A program made the position numbers and the translations under genes. Positions 52,005 through 60,572 of a DNA stretch of 64,000 bases are shown piece after piece. Numbering within the stretch: the stretch's first letter is position 1; each line of letters starts with the position of its first letter. The notes beneath the pieces are model-generated. The model saw nothing but the letters and a program-made list of their open reading frames with translations. It was not told the DNA's origin and ran no database searches. The stretch is taken from contig JBHJNQ010000053.1 of the NCBI GenBank assembly GCA_050330635.1, positions 1 through 64,000 on the forward strand. The letters are read 5' to 3'. This DNA comes from CADEDH01 sp050330635. Lineage in GTDB: Bacteria; Actinomycetota; Acidimicrobiia; Acidimicrobiales; SZUA-35.

Positions 52005-53261
52005 ATGGACTTCGATTACAGCCCGAAGGTGATGGACGCCAAGGAGCGGCTCGAGAGCTTCATGGACGATCACGTGTATCCCGCCGAGCGGGAGCATCAC
52101 GACTTCGTCATGGACGCCGCCAACCTGTGGCAGCAGCCACCCATCGTCGAGGACCTCAAGGACAAGGCCCGGGCGGCCGGCATCTGGAACTGGTTCCTGC
52201 CCGCCGAGTACGGCGAGCTCAGCCCCGGCTTCACCAACCTCGAGTTCGCCCCCCTGGCCGAGGTGATGGGGCGGGTGCCGTGGTCGTTCGAGGTGTTCAA
52301 CTGCTCGGCCCCCGACCGGGGCAACATGGAGGTGCTTGCCCGCTTCGGCAGCGCCGAGCAACAGGACCAGTGGCTGCGGCCCCTGCTCGACGGCCGCATC
52401 CGATCCACCTACGCCATGACCGAGCCGCAGGTGGCCTCCTCGGATGCAACGAACATGCAGCTCACCATCGAGCGTGACGGCGACGAGTTCGTCCTCAACG
52501 GCCGCAAGTGGTGGAGCAGCAACATCATGCACCCCCACTGCGAGGTGCTCGTCACCATGGGTGTCTCGAACCCGGACGCCCCTCGCCACCAGCAGCATTC
52601 GATGATCCTCGTGCCCCGCGACACCCCCGGGCTCGAGGTGGTGCGCTGCGTGGAGGTGTTCGGCAACTACCACTCACCGAGCGGCCACGGCGAGCTCCGG
52701 TTCACCGACGTGCGGGTACCGGTCGACAACATGATCCTCGGCGAGGGTCAGGGGTTCACGATCGCCCAGGGTCGCCTCGGCCCCGGCCGTTTCCAGTACG
52801 CCATGACCAACGTGGGTATGGCCCAACGCATGCTCGAGCTGATGTGCGCCCGGGCCGATCAGCGGGAGCCGTTCGGCAAGAAGATCAGCGAACAGTCCTC
52901 GGTTCGTCAAGACATCGCCCGGGCCCGGTGCGCCATCGAACAGGCCCGCCTGCTCGTGCTCAAGGCGGCGGCCGAGATGGACAAGTCGGGAGCCAAGGGC
53001 GCCCGCGACTACATCTCGATGGTCAAGATCGTGGGCCCCAAGCTCGCCCACGACGTGGCCGAGCGGGCCATGCAGATCTTCGGTGGCAAGGGCGTCAGCG
53101 GTGACACGCCCATCGCCGAGATGTACGTGATGGGCCGCCTCATGCGCATCGCCGATGGCCCCGACGAGGTTCACATGAACCAGCTGGCCAAGCTCACCAT
53201 GGCCCAGGTCGAGATCCAGCGTCAGGCCGGGACGGGGGGCATCGACTGGTACGGCGACTGA
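52005..53261 (+). CDS. Acyl-CoA dehydrogenase (ACAD10/11-like)
   Basis: A 418-residue FAD enzyme: N-terminal helices (KERLESFMDDHVYPAEREHH), the FAD/substrate strands YAMTEPQVASSDATNMQLTI and NGRKWWSSNIMHPHCEVLVT, and the C-terminal helical domain (RADQREPFGKKISEQSSV, MQIFGGKGVSGDTPIAEMYV). The TEPxxASSDATN motif and length fit ACAD10/11-type members acting on longer or branched acyl-CoAs. ATG 52005 is preceded by GAAAGGAA. Possibly regulated through the upstream tandem repeat. Confidence 0.92.
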   Translation: MDFDYSPKVMDAKERLESFMDDHVYPAEREHHDFVMDAANLWQQPPIVEDLKDKARAAGIWNWFLPAEYGELSPGFTNLEFAPLAEVMGRVPWSFEVFNCSAPDRGNMEVLARFGSAEQQDQWLRPLLDGRIRSTYAMTEPQVASSDATNMQLTIERDGDEFVLNGRKWWSSNIMHPHCEVLVTMGVSNPDAPRHQQHSMILVPRDTPGLEVVRCVEVFGNYHSPSGHGELRFTDVRVPVDNMILGEGQGFTIAQGRLGPGRFQYAMTNVGMAQRMLELMCARADQREPFGKKISEQSSVRQDIARARCAIEQARLLVLKAAAEMDKSGAKGARDYISMVKIVGPKLAHDVAERAMQIFGGKGVSGDTPIAEMYVMGRLMRIADGPDEVHMNQLAKLTMAQVEIQRQAGTGGIDWYGD

Positions 53262-53273
53262 AGTCGCGTTGGT

Positions 53274-53885
53274 CTACCCGCTCATGGCCCGATCGTGGAC
53301 GGCGCGGGTCGTCGGCCCGGCGTCGATCAGCCCGGCGACGGCGCGCTCACCGATCGGCCGGAACCCCGTGACGTCGACGCCGACATTGATCATCCGACCG
53401 TGCTGCGCCCACCGCTCATGGACGTGCCCGTGAAGCATCCACCCTCCATCGTCGACGGGTCGGTGGTCGATGAATCGGTCCTCGCCGTGGCTGTCGCCCC
53501 GGTAGGGGAAGTGGCAGGCGAGGACGGCGCGATCCCCGATGGTGACCGTCGCCGAGTCGTCGTCGACGACCTCGTCGAAGCCAGCCTCCAGGTAGCGCTC
53601 GGTCCAGCCTTCGGCCCGGGGTCCGTGCCCGGTCCAGCACCGGTCGTGGTTGCCGGCGAGGAGTATCTTGTGGCCGTTGAGCTGGCCGGCGATCGGGAGC
53701 GTCTCGGCGATCTTGCCAAGGGCGAAATCGCCGACGACCCAGACGGTGTCGTCGTGGGCGACGACCTCGTTCCAGTTGTCGACCAGGGCGCGGTTCATCG
53801 CATCGACATCGGCGAACGGACGGTTGCAGTACTCGATGATGTTGCGATGGCCGACATGGAGGTCGGCGGTGAACCAGGTCGCCAT
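53274..53885 (-). CDS. Calcineurin-like metallophosphoesterase
   Basis: A 203-residue phosphoesterase with the complete motif set: FTADLHVGHRNIIEYCNRPF (DxH), VWVVGDFALG (GD), LLAGNHDRCW (GNHD), LACHFPYRG (H) and MLHGHVHERW (GHxH). It should bind two metals and hydrolyse a phosphoester; family members of this type are often found as phage- or RNA-related phosphatases, and the substrate is open. ATG 53885. Convergent with the acyl-CoA dehydrogenase, 12 bp between stops. Confidence 0.88.
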   Translation of the reverse strand: MATWFTADLHVGHRNIIEYCNRPFADVDAMNRALVDNWNEVVAHDDTVWVVGDFALGKIAETLPIAGQLNGHKILLAGNHDRCWTGHGPRAEGWTERYLEAGFDEVVDDDSATVTIGDRAVLACHFPYRGDSHGEDRFIDHRPVDDGGWMLHGHVHERWAQHGRMINVGVDVTGFRPIGERAVAGLIDAGPTTRAVHDRAMSG

Positions 53886-54196
53886 GGCGGTCCAGTATCT
53901 CACCGAGAGGAGGTCTCAGCGGTTGTCGGTGGCGAGTCGTTCACCGTGGCGGCGGAGGCGGGCTCGCAGCCGAAGTGGTGCGACGACCTCGACACCGTCG
54001 ATCCTGGCCAGCTGCTCGGACGCCTCGTCGATGTTCTCGAGGCGGAGCTGGATCCAAGTTCGGAGGTGATGGTCGACCCGTCGTCGCGTACGGTTCGCCC
54101 GGAGTCGTGCCGCTGGGCCGAGGCGAGTACAGCCACGACCAGGTCATCGATCTGGCCTGCGACCTGGCGAGGGCGGGTTGAGCGGGGTGGCCGTCG
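53886..54196. other. Stretch with possible remnants of an unidentified gene
   Basis: On the plus strand two pieces read like protein in different frames: KWCDDLDTVDPGQLLGRLVD with VLEAELDPSSEVMV, and later GRGEYSHDQVIDLACDLARA before a stop at about 54181. A single frameshifted gene could explain both, but no family is recognised. Confidence 0.25.
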
Positions 54197-54640
54197 TCAG
54201 GAGCAGTCGGCGCAGGTGCCGAGCACGTCGAGCCGATGGGTGTTCGGCTGGAAACCGGTTTCGCTGAGGGCCCTCTCGAGAGCTGACTCGAGGCTCCGCT
54301 CCGTCCGGGTCGGCACCACGAAGTCGTCGACCGCGCCGCACTCGGTGCAGATGGTGTGGTGGTGATGGCCGATGATGTCTTCGGAGAGCTCGTAGCGGGT
54401 CAGGTCGTCGGTGCCCGAGACCCGCTGGACGACGCCGACAGACTCGAGGTCGCCCATGTTCCGGTAGAGGGAGCTCTGGGTGAGGCGGGGCCGCAGTGCG
54501 AGCAGTTCCGGGATCGACGCCGGTCGGTCGGCGCGGATGAGCAGTTCCACCAGCTCCCGCCGGCCCTTGGTGTAGAGCTGCCCCGATCCTCGGAGGCGGG
54601 TGGACACCAGCTCGTGGGTTTCGACGGTTCGTGTGCCCAT
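54197..54640 (-). CDS. zur: Fur-family metal regulator, probable Zur
   Basis: A 147-residue Fur-family protein: winged helix with RPRLTQSSLYRNMGDLESVG, the metal region EDIIGHHHHTICTECGAVDD, and a C-terminal structural-zinc pair (CTEC and CADC). The HHHH cluster is the regulatory metal site. Neighbours are CobW-like GTPases and znuABC-type genes, so zinc is the likely signal; Fe or Mn cannot be excluded from sequence alone. It ends the divergent/convergent zinc cluster and probably acts on the 16-bp motif found at three promoters. Confidence 0.8.
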   Translation of the reverse strand: MGTRTVETHELVSTRLRGSGQLYTKGRRELVELLIRADRPASIPELLALRPRLTQSSLYRNMGDLESVGVVQRVSGTDDLTRYELSEDIIGHHHHTICTECGAVDDFVVPTRTERSLESALERALSETGFQPNTHRLDVLGTCADCS

Positions 54641-54649
54641 GTCCTCATC

Positions 54650-54859
54650 CTACCCAGCAGGCGTCAGCGGAAGGGGAGGGCACGGTGCGAAGGTGTGCCT
54701 CGGGTACACGACCAGGCCCTGGTCGATGCCGATCTCGCCGAACTCGTTCTCGATCGCCGCGATCCGGCGACCGTGGTCGTCGGTGAGGATCCGGTTGAGC
54801 AGCGTGGTCTTGCCGGCGCCGAGGAAGCCGGTGAGAATCGTGACGGGAACGCCACTCAT
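54650..54859 (-). pseudogene. CobW-family GTPase N-terminal fragment
   Basis: ATG 54859 starts MSGVPVTILTGFLGAGKTTL with a perfect Walker A, followed by RIAAIENEFGEIGIDQGLVV, then the sequence departs from the family (the CxCC motif and GTPase core are absent) and stops after 69 residues. Normal members have 320-400 residues. The ATG overlaps the stop of the preceding CobW gene, so two CobW genes stood in tandem. Confidence 0.7.
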
Positions 54860-55576
54860 CGTGCCACGTCCTCCGGATCGGATCCGAGGTCGCCGATATC
54901 GCCGCCGAGGTCGTCGTCGTAGTCACACGGTGGGAGGGGATCGGGGTGATCGGCCCAGCCGTCGAACCCCGCGGCGATCTCGTCGCCGGTGAGGACGCAG
55001 GCGTCCAGCGTTCCCCGGATGGCGTCGACGTCCATGTCGATGCCGATGAAGACCAGCTCGGTCAACCGGTCACCGACGGGAGGGTCCCAGTGCTGGTGGA
55101 CGTCGGTGGCCTCGTCGGGTTCGAGGTCCACTTCTCGCAGGGGGTGGCGGCGAGCCAGCGGGATGCCGGTTCGAGGGTCACGGCGGCACCGGCCTGCTGC
55201 CATAGGGCCTGTACGTCGGGCCGGCTGGAGATCCAGAAGAACCCCTTCGACCGCTGATACCGGTCGACTCGATGACCAGGTGGTCGAAGCGGCCCTCGCC
55301 GGCGAGGCGGCCGACCTCGACGAGCAGATCCTGGCGTAGGGTGCAGCAGATACAACCGTTCGACATCTCGATCAGACGCTCCTCGATCCGGTCGAGGGCG
55401 ACCTCGCTGGCCACCAGCGTGGCGTCGACGTTGATCTCGCCCATGTCGTAGACGATCACGGCGACCCGGCGCCCCTCACGATTGTGGAGGATCCGGTTGA
55501 GCAGTGTCGTCTTGCCGGCGCCGAGAAATCCGGAGAGGACCGTCACGGGCAGCGGTTCATGGGTAGCCGATGGCAT
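54856..55576 (-). pseudogene. CobW-family (COG0523) GTPase with internal deletion and frameshifts
   Basis: ATG 55576 gives LPVTVLSGFLGAGKTTLLNR (Walker A), VYDMGEINVDATLV and MSNGCICCTLRQDLLVEVGR (CxCC metal site), up to FDHLVIESTGIS. There the sequence jumps to RSKGFFWISSRPDVQALWQQ and, in a third frame, DRLTELVFIGIDMDVDAIRG at the C-terminal domain, so about 120 central residues are gone and two frameshifts are present. COG0523 proteins are zinc metallochaperones, often under Zur. It overlaps the FAD gene by 34 nt. Confidence 0.75.
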
Positions 55577-56820
55577 GGGGGCTCCGTTCGGTCCTGGAGG
55601 GGACGCAGTGGGGACAGGACGGCAATCGTGTTGGTCGTGAGGTCGACTCCGGTGATCGCCTCGGTGATCCGTTGTGCGGCCCGCCGGGCGCCCCAGAGGT
55701 TGCCGGCGGCGGGACCCAGCGCGAGGGTGGCCAGCCGGCCCATGACATGGACCGGATGCGAGCCGAGGCGCAGGCTGGCGTCGAGAATGGGTAGTCCGTC
55801 GAGGTTGGGTAGATCGGCGACCAGACCCTCCAGGCACCGCATGGTGGTGATGTCCGGCGCAGTCCCCGTCGCCAGCCAGACGCGATCGGCGTCGAGGGTG
55901 GTGTGGTCGTCGAGCGCCAAGCGGCAGTGGCCGTCCGGATCGACCAGGGCGGCCCGGATGGTGGTCGCTTCGTGCGCCACCAGGAGGCCGTCGGCGACGA
56001 GTGCGTCGAGTCGTTCCCCCATCCACTGCGGGATCGTGCCCCCGCCTCGTGCCGCCCGGGCCATACCGAGCCGGCGGGCCGGGTCGGGCTCGGCGGTGAA
56101 TGCCCGGAGATACTTGGGGCCGAGCCAGCCGGGGTCGGTGTCGAAACTTCGCGTCTCCAGCGGCCGGCGGGCAACGAGGTGCACGACGCCGCCCCGACGT
56201 GCGGCACCACAGGCGAGATGGGCTGCACTCAGCCCGCCGCCGATGACCACGACCCGGTTATCTCGGAGGTCGGGCGTGAGCCGAAGGTCGAGATCGCTGG
56301 CATGGGCGAACAGTTCCGAACGGTGACCGAGGAGGGGCCAGACCCAGTCCGGGATCTGCCGTCGATGAGGGTTCGAGGCAACGACGACGTGCCTGGCGTT
56401 GATCACGCCATCGTCGGTTTCGATCCGCATCCCCCGGCCTTCGGGGGTAACCGTCCGCGGTTGTGTGGCGATGGGTGCGTCGAGGGCGGAGTCGGCGATC
56501 AGCTCATCGCAGAACGAGGCGAAGGCCTCGGTCGTCGGCGCCCCGTAGGGAAGCCCGGACGAGGGCAGGCCGCGCCGGGCCAGGTGGTGGGAGAGGGCCG
56601 AGCTGTCCGGTGAGGGGTGATGCACGATGGGCGACCGGAGGGTGGCGATCTCGGCCTTGGCCATCTGGTCGTGCCAGCGCGAGAGCCAGCTCCCGGAAGC
56701 ATCGACGACCACGAGCCGCGTCGATGGCTGCGCCCGCCGGAGGTGGACTGCTGCCGCCAGCCCGTGGGGTCCGGCGCCCAGAATGCACACATCGGTGTCC
56801 GGCTCGCTTCGAGAAGTCAC
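55543..56820 (-). CDS. FAD/NAD(P)-binding protein (Zur-regulon type)
   Basis: A 425-residue flavoprotein: N-terminal FAD motif DVCILGAGPHGLAAAVHLRR (residues 10-29), WLSRWHDQMAKAEIATLRSP, and a second NAD(P) motif NRVVVIGGGLSAAHLACGAA (about 190). It resembles the SidA/IucD-like NAD(P)-binding group; a specific reaction cannot be named. It leads an operon into the CobW genes (34-nt overlap), and a copy of the 16-bp motif lies 17 bp upstream, so it is probably induced on zinc limitation. ATG at 56820. Confidence 0.78.
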   Translation of the reverse strand: MTSRSEPDTDVCILGAGPHGLAAAVHLRRAQPSTRLVVVDASGSWLSRWHDQMAKAEIATLRSPIVHHPSPDSSALSHHLARRGLPSSGLPYGAPTTEAFASFCDELIADSALDAPIATQPRTVTPEGRGMRIETDDGVINARHVVVASNPHRRQIPDWVWPLLGHRSELFAHASDLDLRLTPDLRDNRVVVIGGGLSAAHLACGAARRGGVVHLVARRPLETRSFDTDPGWLGPKYLRAFTAEPDPARRLGMARAARGGGTIPQWMGERLDALVADGLLVAHEATTIRAALVDPDGHCRLALDDHTTLDADRVWLATGTAPDITTMRCLEGLVADLPNLDGLPILDASLRLGSHPVHVMGRLATLALGPAAGNLWGARRAAQRITEAITGVDLTTNTIAVLSPLRPLQDRTEPPCHRLPMNRCP

Positions 56821-56836
56821 CCCCCCACACTAGTGC

Positions 56837-56852
56837 GAATAGGAACGGTTCC
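56837..56852. promoter_or_regulatory. Zur-box-like motif, copy 1 (before the FAD/CobW operon)
   Basis: GAATAGGAACGGTTCC lies 17 bp upstream of the FAD-gene start. It contains a perfect small palindrome GGAAC-G-GTTCC. It shares 10 of 16 positions with both other copies (GAA.... A..GGTTCC). Confidence 0.65.
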
Positions 56853-56946
56853 CAAGTCCAGGCATGGCCTCGCCGACGTTTTCAGGGCCCGACGAGCGGT
56901 GGGACGGAACCGGGAACCTCAGGCCGCCAGAGACCGGAGGAGGTCG

Positions 56947-57684
56947 TCAATGGGCGTGATGGGGATCGTCGAGCAGTAGCTCGTCGCCGATGCGGATGAA
57001 TCGTCCGCCGAATGCGCGGCGTAGGTTGAGGTCGGTCAGTACCTGAGCGGGTGATCCGACGGCGATGGGGGACGTGTCGAGGAGGAGGATCTGATCGCAG
57101 CGGCGGGCCTCGTCGAGGTTGTGGGTGGTCATGACGATCGTCCTGCCCGCGGCCACCTCCTCGTCGATTACGTCGAGAATGACGGCACGCGACACCATGT
57201 CGAGCCCGGTGACCGGCTCGTCGAGCAGCAGCACTCGAGTGTCCTGCGCCAGACCTTGGGCGACCAGGACGCGTTGTCGTTGGCCCCCGGAGAGGTCGTG
57301 GAACTGGCGGCCGGCGAGATCCTCGACGTCGAGGCGACGGAGCGAGCGCTCGATGGCGTCACGATCTGCGGCCTGGAATCGTCGAAAGAGTCCGAGGCTC
57401 GGGTATCGGGCCAGCGACACGGTGTCGCGAACGGTGATCGGGAGGCTGCGGTCGACGTCGGTGGACTGCAGGACCAGCGCTGGAGCTGGCCCTTCGACGG
57501 TGGCTCGTCCTGCGCTGAGCTCGATGGTGCCGGCCAGCGCGCCCAGCAGCGTCGACTTGCCTGATCCGTTGGGGCCGATCACGGCGAGCGACGAGCCCGC
57601 GGGTACGACGAGGTCGACATCCGACAGGGCGACGATCTCGCCGTAGCGGACGTCGAGGCCGATTGTCGTGATCGCTGGTGGCAC
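56947..57684 (-). CDS. znuC: Zinc ABC transporter ATP-binding protein
   Basis: A 245-residue ABC ATPase: Walker A VIGPNGSGKSTLLGALAG (residues 35-52), ABC signature FHDLSGGQRQRVLVAQGL, Walker B VLLLDEPVTGLD and the switch MTTHNL. A short His tail (DPHHAH) at the C-terminus is common in zinc importers. It lies divergent from the binding protein znuA, and each has its own copy of the 16-bp motif; the permease follows znuA, so the transporter is made from two transcripts. Complete. Confidence 0.85.
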   Translation of the reverse strand: MPPAITTIGLDVRYGEIVALSDVDLVVPAGSSLAVIGPNGSGKSTLLGALAGTIELSAGRATVEGPAPALVLQSTDVDRSLPITVRDTVSLARYPSLGLFRRFQAADRDAIERSLRRLDVEDLAGRQFHDLSGGQRQRVLVAQGLAQDTRVLLLDEPVTGLDMVSRAVILDVIDEEVAAGRTIVMTTHNLDEARRCDQILLLDTSPIAVGSPAQVLTDLNLRRAFGGRFIRIGDELLLDDPHHAH

Positions 57685-57707
57685 GCGAAACAGGGTAGAT
57701 GGATCGA

Positions 57708-57723
57708 GAACAGAAGCGGTTCC
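57708..57723. promoter_or_regulatory. Zur-box-like motif, copy 2 (before znuC)
   Basis: GAACAGAAGCGGTTCC lies 24 bp upstream of the znuC start, in the znuC-znuA intergenic region and 60 bp from copy 3. Confidence 0.6.
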
Positions 57724-57767
57724 CGTTCAGGGTTGTCGGGCACCAGGGATGGACGTAGCGTGACCGG

Positions 57768-57783
57768 GAATGATAGTGGTTCC
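57768..57783. promoter_or_regulatory. Zur-box-like motif, copy 3 (before znuA)
   Basis: GAATGATAGTGGTTCC lies 14 bp before the znuA start. It includes GATAGT, a possible -10, so binding would block transcription. Confidence 0.6.
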
Positions 57784-57797
57784 TGACTTGGAGGCAG

Positions 57798-58871
57798 ATG
57801 ATGAGATACTCGTTCCGAGCCCTGCTGGCGCTGGTCACCGGGCTCGGGGTGATGGTCACGGCCTGTGGTGACGACGAGGGCGCCTCGGCGGATGTCGCAG
57901 CAGATGATGATCGCCCCAGCGTCGTGGTCACGACGAGTATCCTCGGTGACGTCGTGAGGAACCTCGTCGGTGATCAGATCGAGGTCGTGACGATCATGCC
58001 GGTGGGGGCGGACCCCCATGATTTCCAGGCCTCGGCGCAACAGGTTGCCCAGATCGGCGAGGCCGAGGTGCTCATCGTCAACGGAGCCGGGTTCGAGGAA
58101 GGCCTGCTCGATGTGATCGAATCGGCCGAGGCCGATGGCGTGCCCACGTTCGAGGCGGTGAGTGCCATCGAGACGGTCGACTTCGACGAGGATGACGCCG
58201 ACCATGCCGACGAGGATGGTGGTGCGCGTGCCGACGAGGATGACGCCGACCATGCCGACGAGGATGACGCCGACCATGCCGACGAGGATGACGCCGACCA
58301 TGCCGACGAGGATGGACACGGGAACGACCATGAGGGCGTCGACCCGCACTTCTTCACCGACCCCGCCCGAATGGCGACGGCGGCAGATGCGATCGTCGAC
58401 TTCCTGGTGGCCAACGTCGTCGGCGTCGACGCATCGGCGCTGGAAGCGACCGCCGCCGACTACATCGACGAGTTGGAGGCCCTCGACGGTGAGGTCACCG
58501 ATGTGCTCGCTGCGGTCCCAGCGGAGCGGCGGGTGCTGGTGACGAACCACGAGGTCTTCGGGTACTTCGCTGATCGCTACGACTTCGAGGTCGTCGGTAC
58601 GGTCGTACCGAGCGGGACCACCGCCGACGGAGCTAGCGCACAGGCGCTGGCCGAGCTGGCCGAGCTGATCGAGAGCGAGGGCGTGCCGGCCATCTTCGCT
58701 GACACGTCGTCGTCGGACGATCTCGCCAACACGCTCGCTGCCGAGCTGGGCGATGTCGCAGTGGTCGAGTTGTTCTCGGAATCGCTGGGCTCCGACGACT
58801 CCGGCGGTGGAACCTACCTCGACATGGTTCGCACGAACGCCCAGCGCATCGCTGAAGCACTCGCGGGCTGA
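57798..58871 (+). CDS. znuA: Zinc ABC transporter substrate-binding lipoprotein
   Basis: A 357-residue lipoprotein: signal sequence with lipobox VTAC (Cys about residue 23), then the cluster-9 fold. Metal ligands expected: His in MPVGADPHDFQASAQQV, His in VDPHFFTDPARMATAA, His in VTNHEVFGYFADRYDF and Asp in IFADTSSSDDLAN. Between the first two lies a loop of acidic/His repeats (DEDDADHA units) that binds zinc in such proteins. Two ATGs (57798, 57801) with GGAGG upstream. Followed by the permease gene after 11 bp. Confidence 0.9.
   Translation: MMRYSFRALLALVTGLGVMVTACGDDEGASADVAADDDRPSVVVTTSILGDVVRNLVGDQIEVVTIMPVGADPHDFQASAQQVAQIGEAEVLIVNGAGFEEGLLDVIESAEADGVPTFEAVSAIETVDFDEDDADHADEDGGARADEDDADHADEDDADHADEDDADHADEDGHGNDHEGVDPHFFTDPARMATAADAIVDFLVANVVGVDASALEATAADYIDELEALDGEVTDVLAAVPAERRVLVTNHEVFGYFADRYDFEVVGTVVPSGTTADGASAQALAELAELIESEGVPAIFADTSSSDDLANTLAAELGDVAVVELFSESLGSDDSGGGTYLDMVRTNAQRIAEALAG
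58185..58304 (+). repeat. Five 24-bp tandem repeats coding the His/Asp loop of ZnuA
   Basis: The unit (GACGAGGATGACGCC plus GACCATGCC) codes DEDDADHA; copies at 58185, 58233, 58257 and 58281 are identical, the second (58209) is degenerate (DEDGGARA). The identity shows recent in-frame expansion. Confidence 0.9.
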
Positions 58872-58882
58872 CAGGGCCGTCG

Positions 58883-59731
58883 ATGGACTACCTCGTGGAG
58901 GCGTTCGAGCCGGCGTTCATGCAGCGGGCGCTGATCGGCAGCCTCATCGCCGTGGTGGCGACCTCGTTGGTCGGCACGTGGGTCGTGCTCCGAGGACTGG
59001 CCTTCCTCGGCGACGCCCTCGCCCACGGTGTGATCCCCGGAATTGCCCTCGCCGTGCTGTGGGGGTTCAGCCCGATCGTCGGGGCCTTCGTCGCTGCATT
59101 GGTGATGAGCGGGCTGGTGAGCATGGTCTCGAATCGGACCGTGGTGCGCGAGGACACCGCCATCGGCTTGTTGTTCGTCGGAATGCTGTCGCTGGGCATC
59201 GTGATCGTGTCCCGGGCAGAGTCGTTCTCGACCGAGGTGACGGCGTTGCTGTTCGGCGATGTCCTCGGGGTCACCGACGGTGACATCCGGTCGCAGCTCA
59301 TCGCCACTGCGATCGTCGCAGTGACCAGCGTCGTGCTCTACCGGCCGTTTCTCGCCCTGACCTTCAACCGGGACAAGGCGCAGACCCTGGGTATGCACCC
59401 TCGCCTGGCTCAGGCGGTGCTGCTCGGGCTCCTCGCGTTGAGCATCGTGGCCAGCTTCCAGGCCATCGGAACCCTCCTCGTGTTCGGCCTACTGGTCGGC
59501 CCGCCCGCAACGGCATCGCTGCTCGTTCACCGGATCCCGGCGATCATGGCAACCTCGATGGCCCTCGGAGCCGTGGCCGTGGTCGCCGGGCTGTTGGTGA
59601 GCTTCCACCATGGCACCGCAGGAGGTGCCACCATCGCCGGGTTCAGCGTGATGCAGTTCTTCGTCGTTCTCGGTGTGCACCACGCCGCCACGGCGGTTGG
59701 CCGTTCGTCCCGCCGCCCGATCTCGGTGTGA
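58883..59731 (+). CDS. znuB: Zinc ABC transporter permease
   Basis: A 282-residue ABC-3 family permease with about eight helices: PAFMQRALIGSLIAVVATSL, FLGDALAHGVIPGIALAVLW, the coupling region NRDKAQTLGMHPRLAQAVLL, and LVFGLLVGPPATASLLVHR. It forms the channel for the ZnuA/ZnuC system. The start at ATG 58883 lies 11 bp after znuA, so they are one operon. Complete; compare the decayed copy near 10 kb. Confidence 0.9.
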   Translation: MDYLVEAFEPAFMQRALIGSLIAVVATSLVGTWVVLRGLAFLGDALAHGVIPGIALAVLWGFSPIVGAFVAALVMSGLVSMVSNRTVVREDTAIGLLFVGMLSLGIVIVSRAESFSTEVTALLFGDVLGVTDGDIRSQLIATAIVAVTSVVLYRPFLALTFNRDKAQTLGMHPRLAQAVLLGLLALSIVASFQAIGTLLVFGLLVGPPATASLLVHRIPAIMATSMALGAVAVVAGLLVSFHHGTAGGATIAGFSVMQFFVVLGVHHAATAVGRSSRRPISV

Positions 59732-59843
59732 CGCCACCGCTCGTCAGCTTGGTGTGTCGGCGTCGACGCTCAGAGATCCTGCACTGCCGCACGCTTCGAG
59801 CCGCGGTCACGTGTGGGCACCGAACGGCACGGTGGCTGGGCGA

Positions 59844-60572
59844 TCAGTACGGTGACTCATAGGGGTCGGTGGGAGCGTCGGGAACCACCGTCACCGACAC
59901 TGCGTCGGCCTCGACGATCCAGTGGGTCGATGTGTCCTGGTACGGGGTTGCGGGTGGTCGCCACACGACCTCGGCGATGACCCAGGTGTCATCGGGCAGG
60001 CCCGGCCCCGGATCGTGCACGACGACCTGGAGCGGTATGCCGTCAGCGGCGCAGCAGCTGACCATGAACCGTGTCAGTTTGAACCCGTCGCTGATCTCCG
60101 GGTCGTTGACCACCAGCCCCTCGAGCCTCACCGGGACGCCTTCGAGGGATCGGGACTCGTCCCACAGCGCCCGCTCCAGGAAATCGAACACCCGGAGCTG
60201 CACTGGGCCGGCCAACGGGTCGAGCGGAGCGAAACCCGTCGATCGCTCGGTTGGCGTGTAGGCGTCGACCCGGCCCGCCGCCGCCGCGCCGAGCCCGGTC
60301 GGAGCCACCGAGATGAGGACGAGCAGTGGGGCGATGAGCAACCACCCCACGACGGGACCCGCCGGGCGACGAACCGATTCCGGATCCCGCTGCTCATCGC
60401 GGGTGCCGGCGATGGCCTCGTAGGCCCCGAACACCAGCAGGACCACGGCCGCCGCAACCAGCGGGAGTCGCATGCGCTGCTGCACGAACCAACCGAAGCC
60501 GCCCGACCACAACAGGCGGGCCATGATCGCTCCGACACTCAGCATGACGGCCGCCCGGCCCACCCGATTCAC
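59844..60572 (-). CDS. TIGR03943/YcgQ-type permease-associated protein
   Basis: A 242-residue protein with two N-terminal membrane helices (residues about 5-20 and 35-55) and a third near 80-98, followed by an extracytoplasmic domain (VPVRLEGLVVNDPEISDGFK, FMVSCCAADGIPLQVVVHD, DDTWVIAEVVWRPP). The SCCAAD motif is a hallmark of the family. It pairs with DUF318 permeases in zinc-regulated loci of several bacteria. GTG 60572 overlaps the permease stop (GTGA). Probably a two-component metal transport or handling system. Confidence 0.8.
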   Translation of the reverse strand: MNRVGRAAVMLSVGAIMARLLWSGGFGWFVQQRMRLPLVAAAVVLLVFGAYEAIAGTRDEQRDPESVRRPAGPVVGWLLIAPLLVLISVAPTGLGAAAAGRVDAYTPTERSTGFAPLDPLAGPVQLRVFDFLERALWDESRSLEGVPVRLEGLVVNDPEISDGFKLTRFMVSCCAADGIPLQVVVHDPGPGLPDDTWVIAEVVWRPPATPYQDTSTHWIVEADAVSVTVVPDAPTDPYESPY

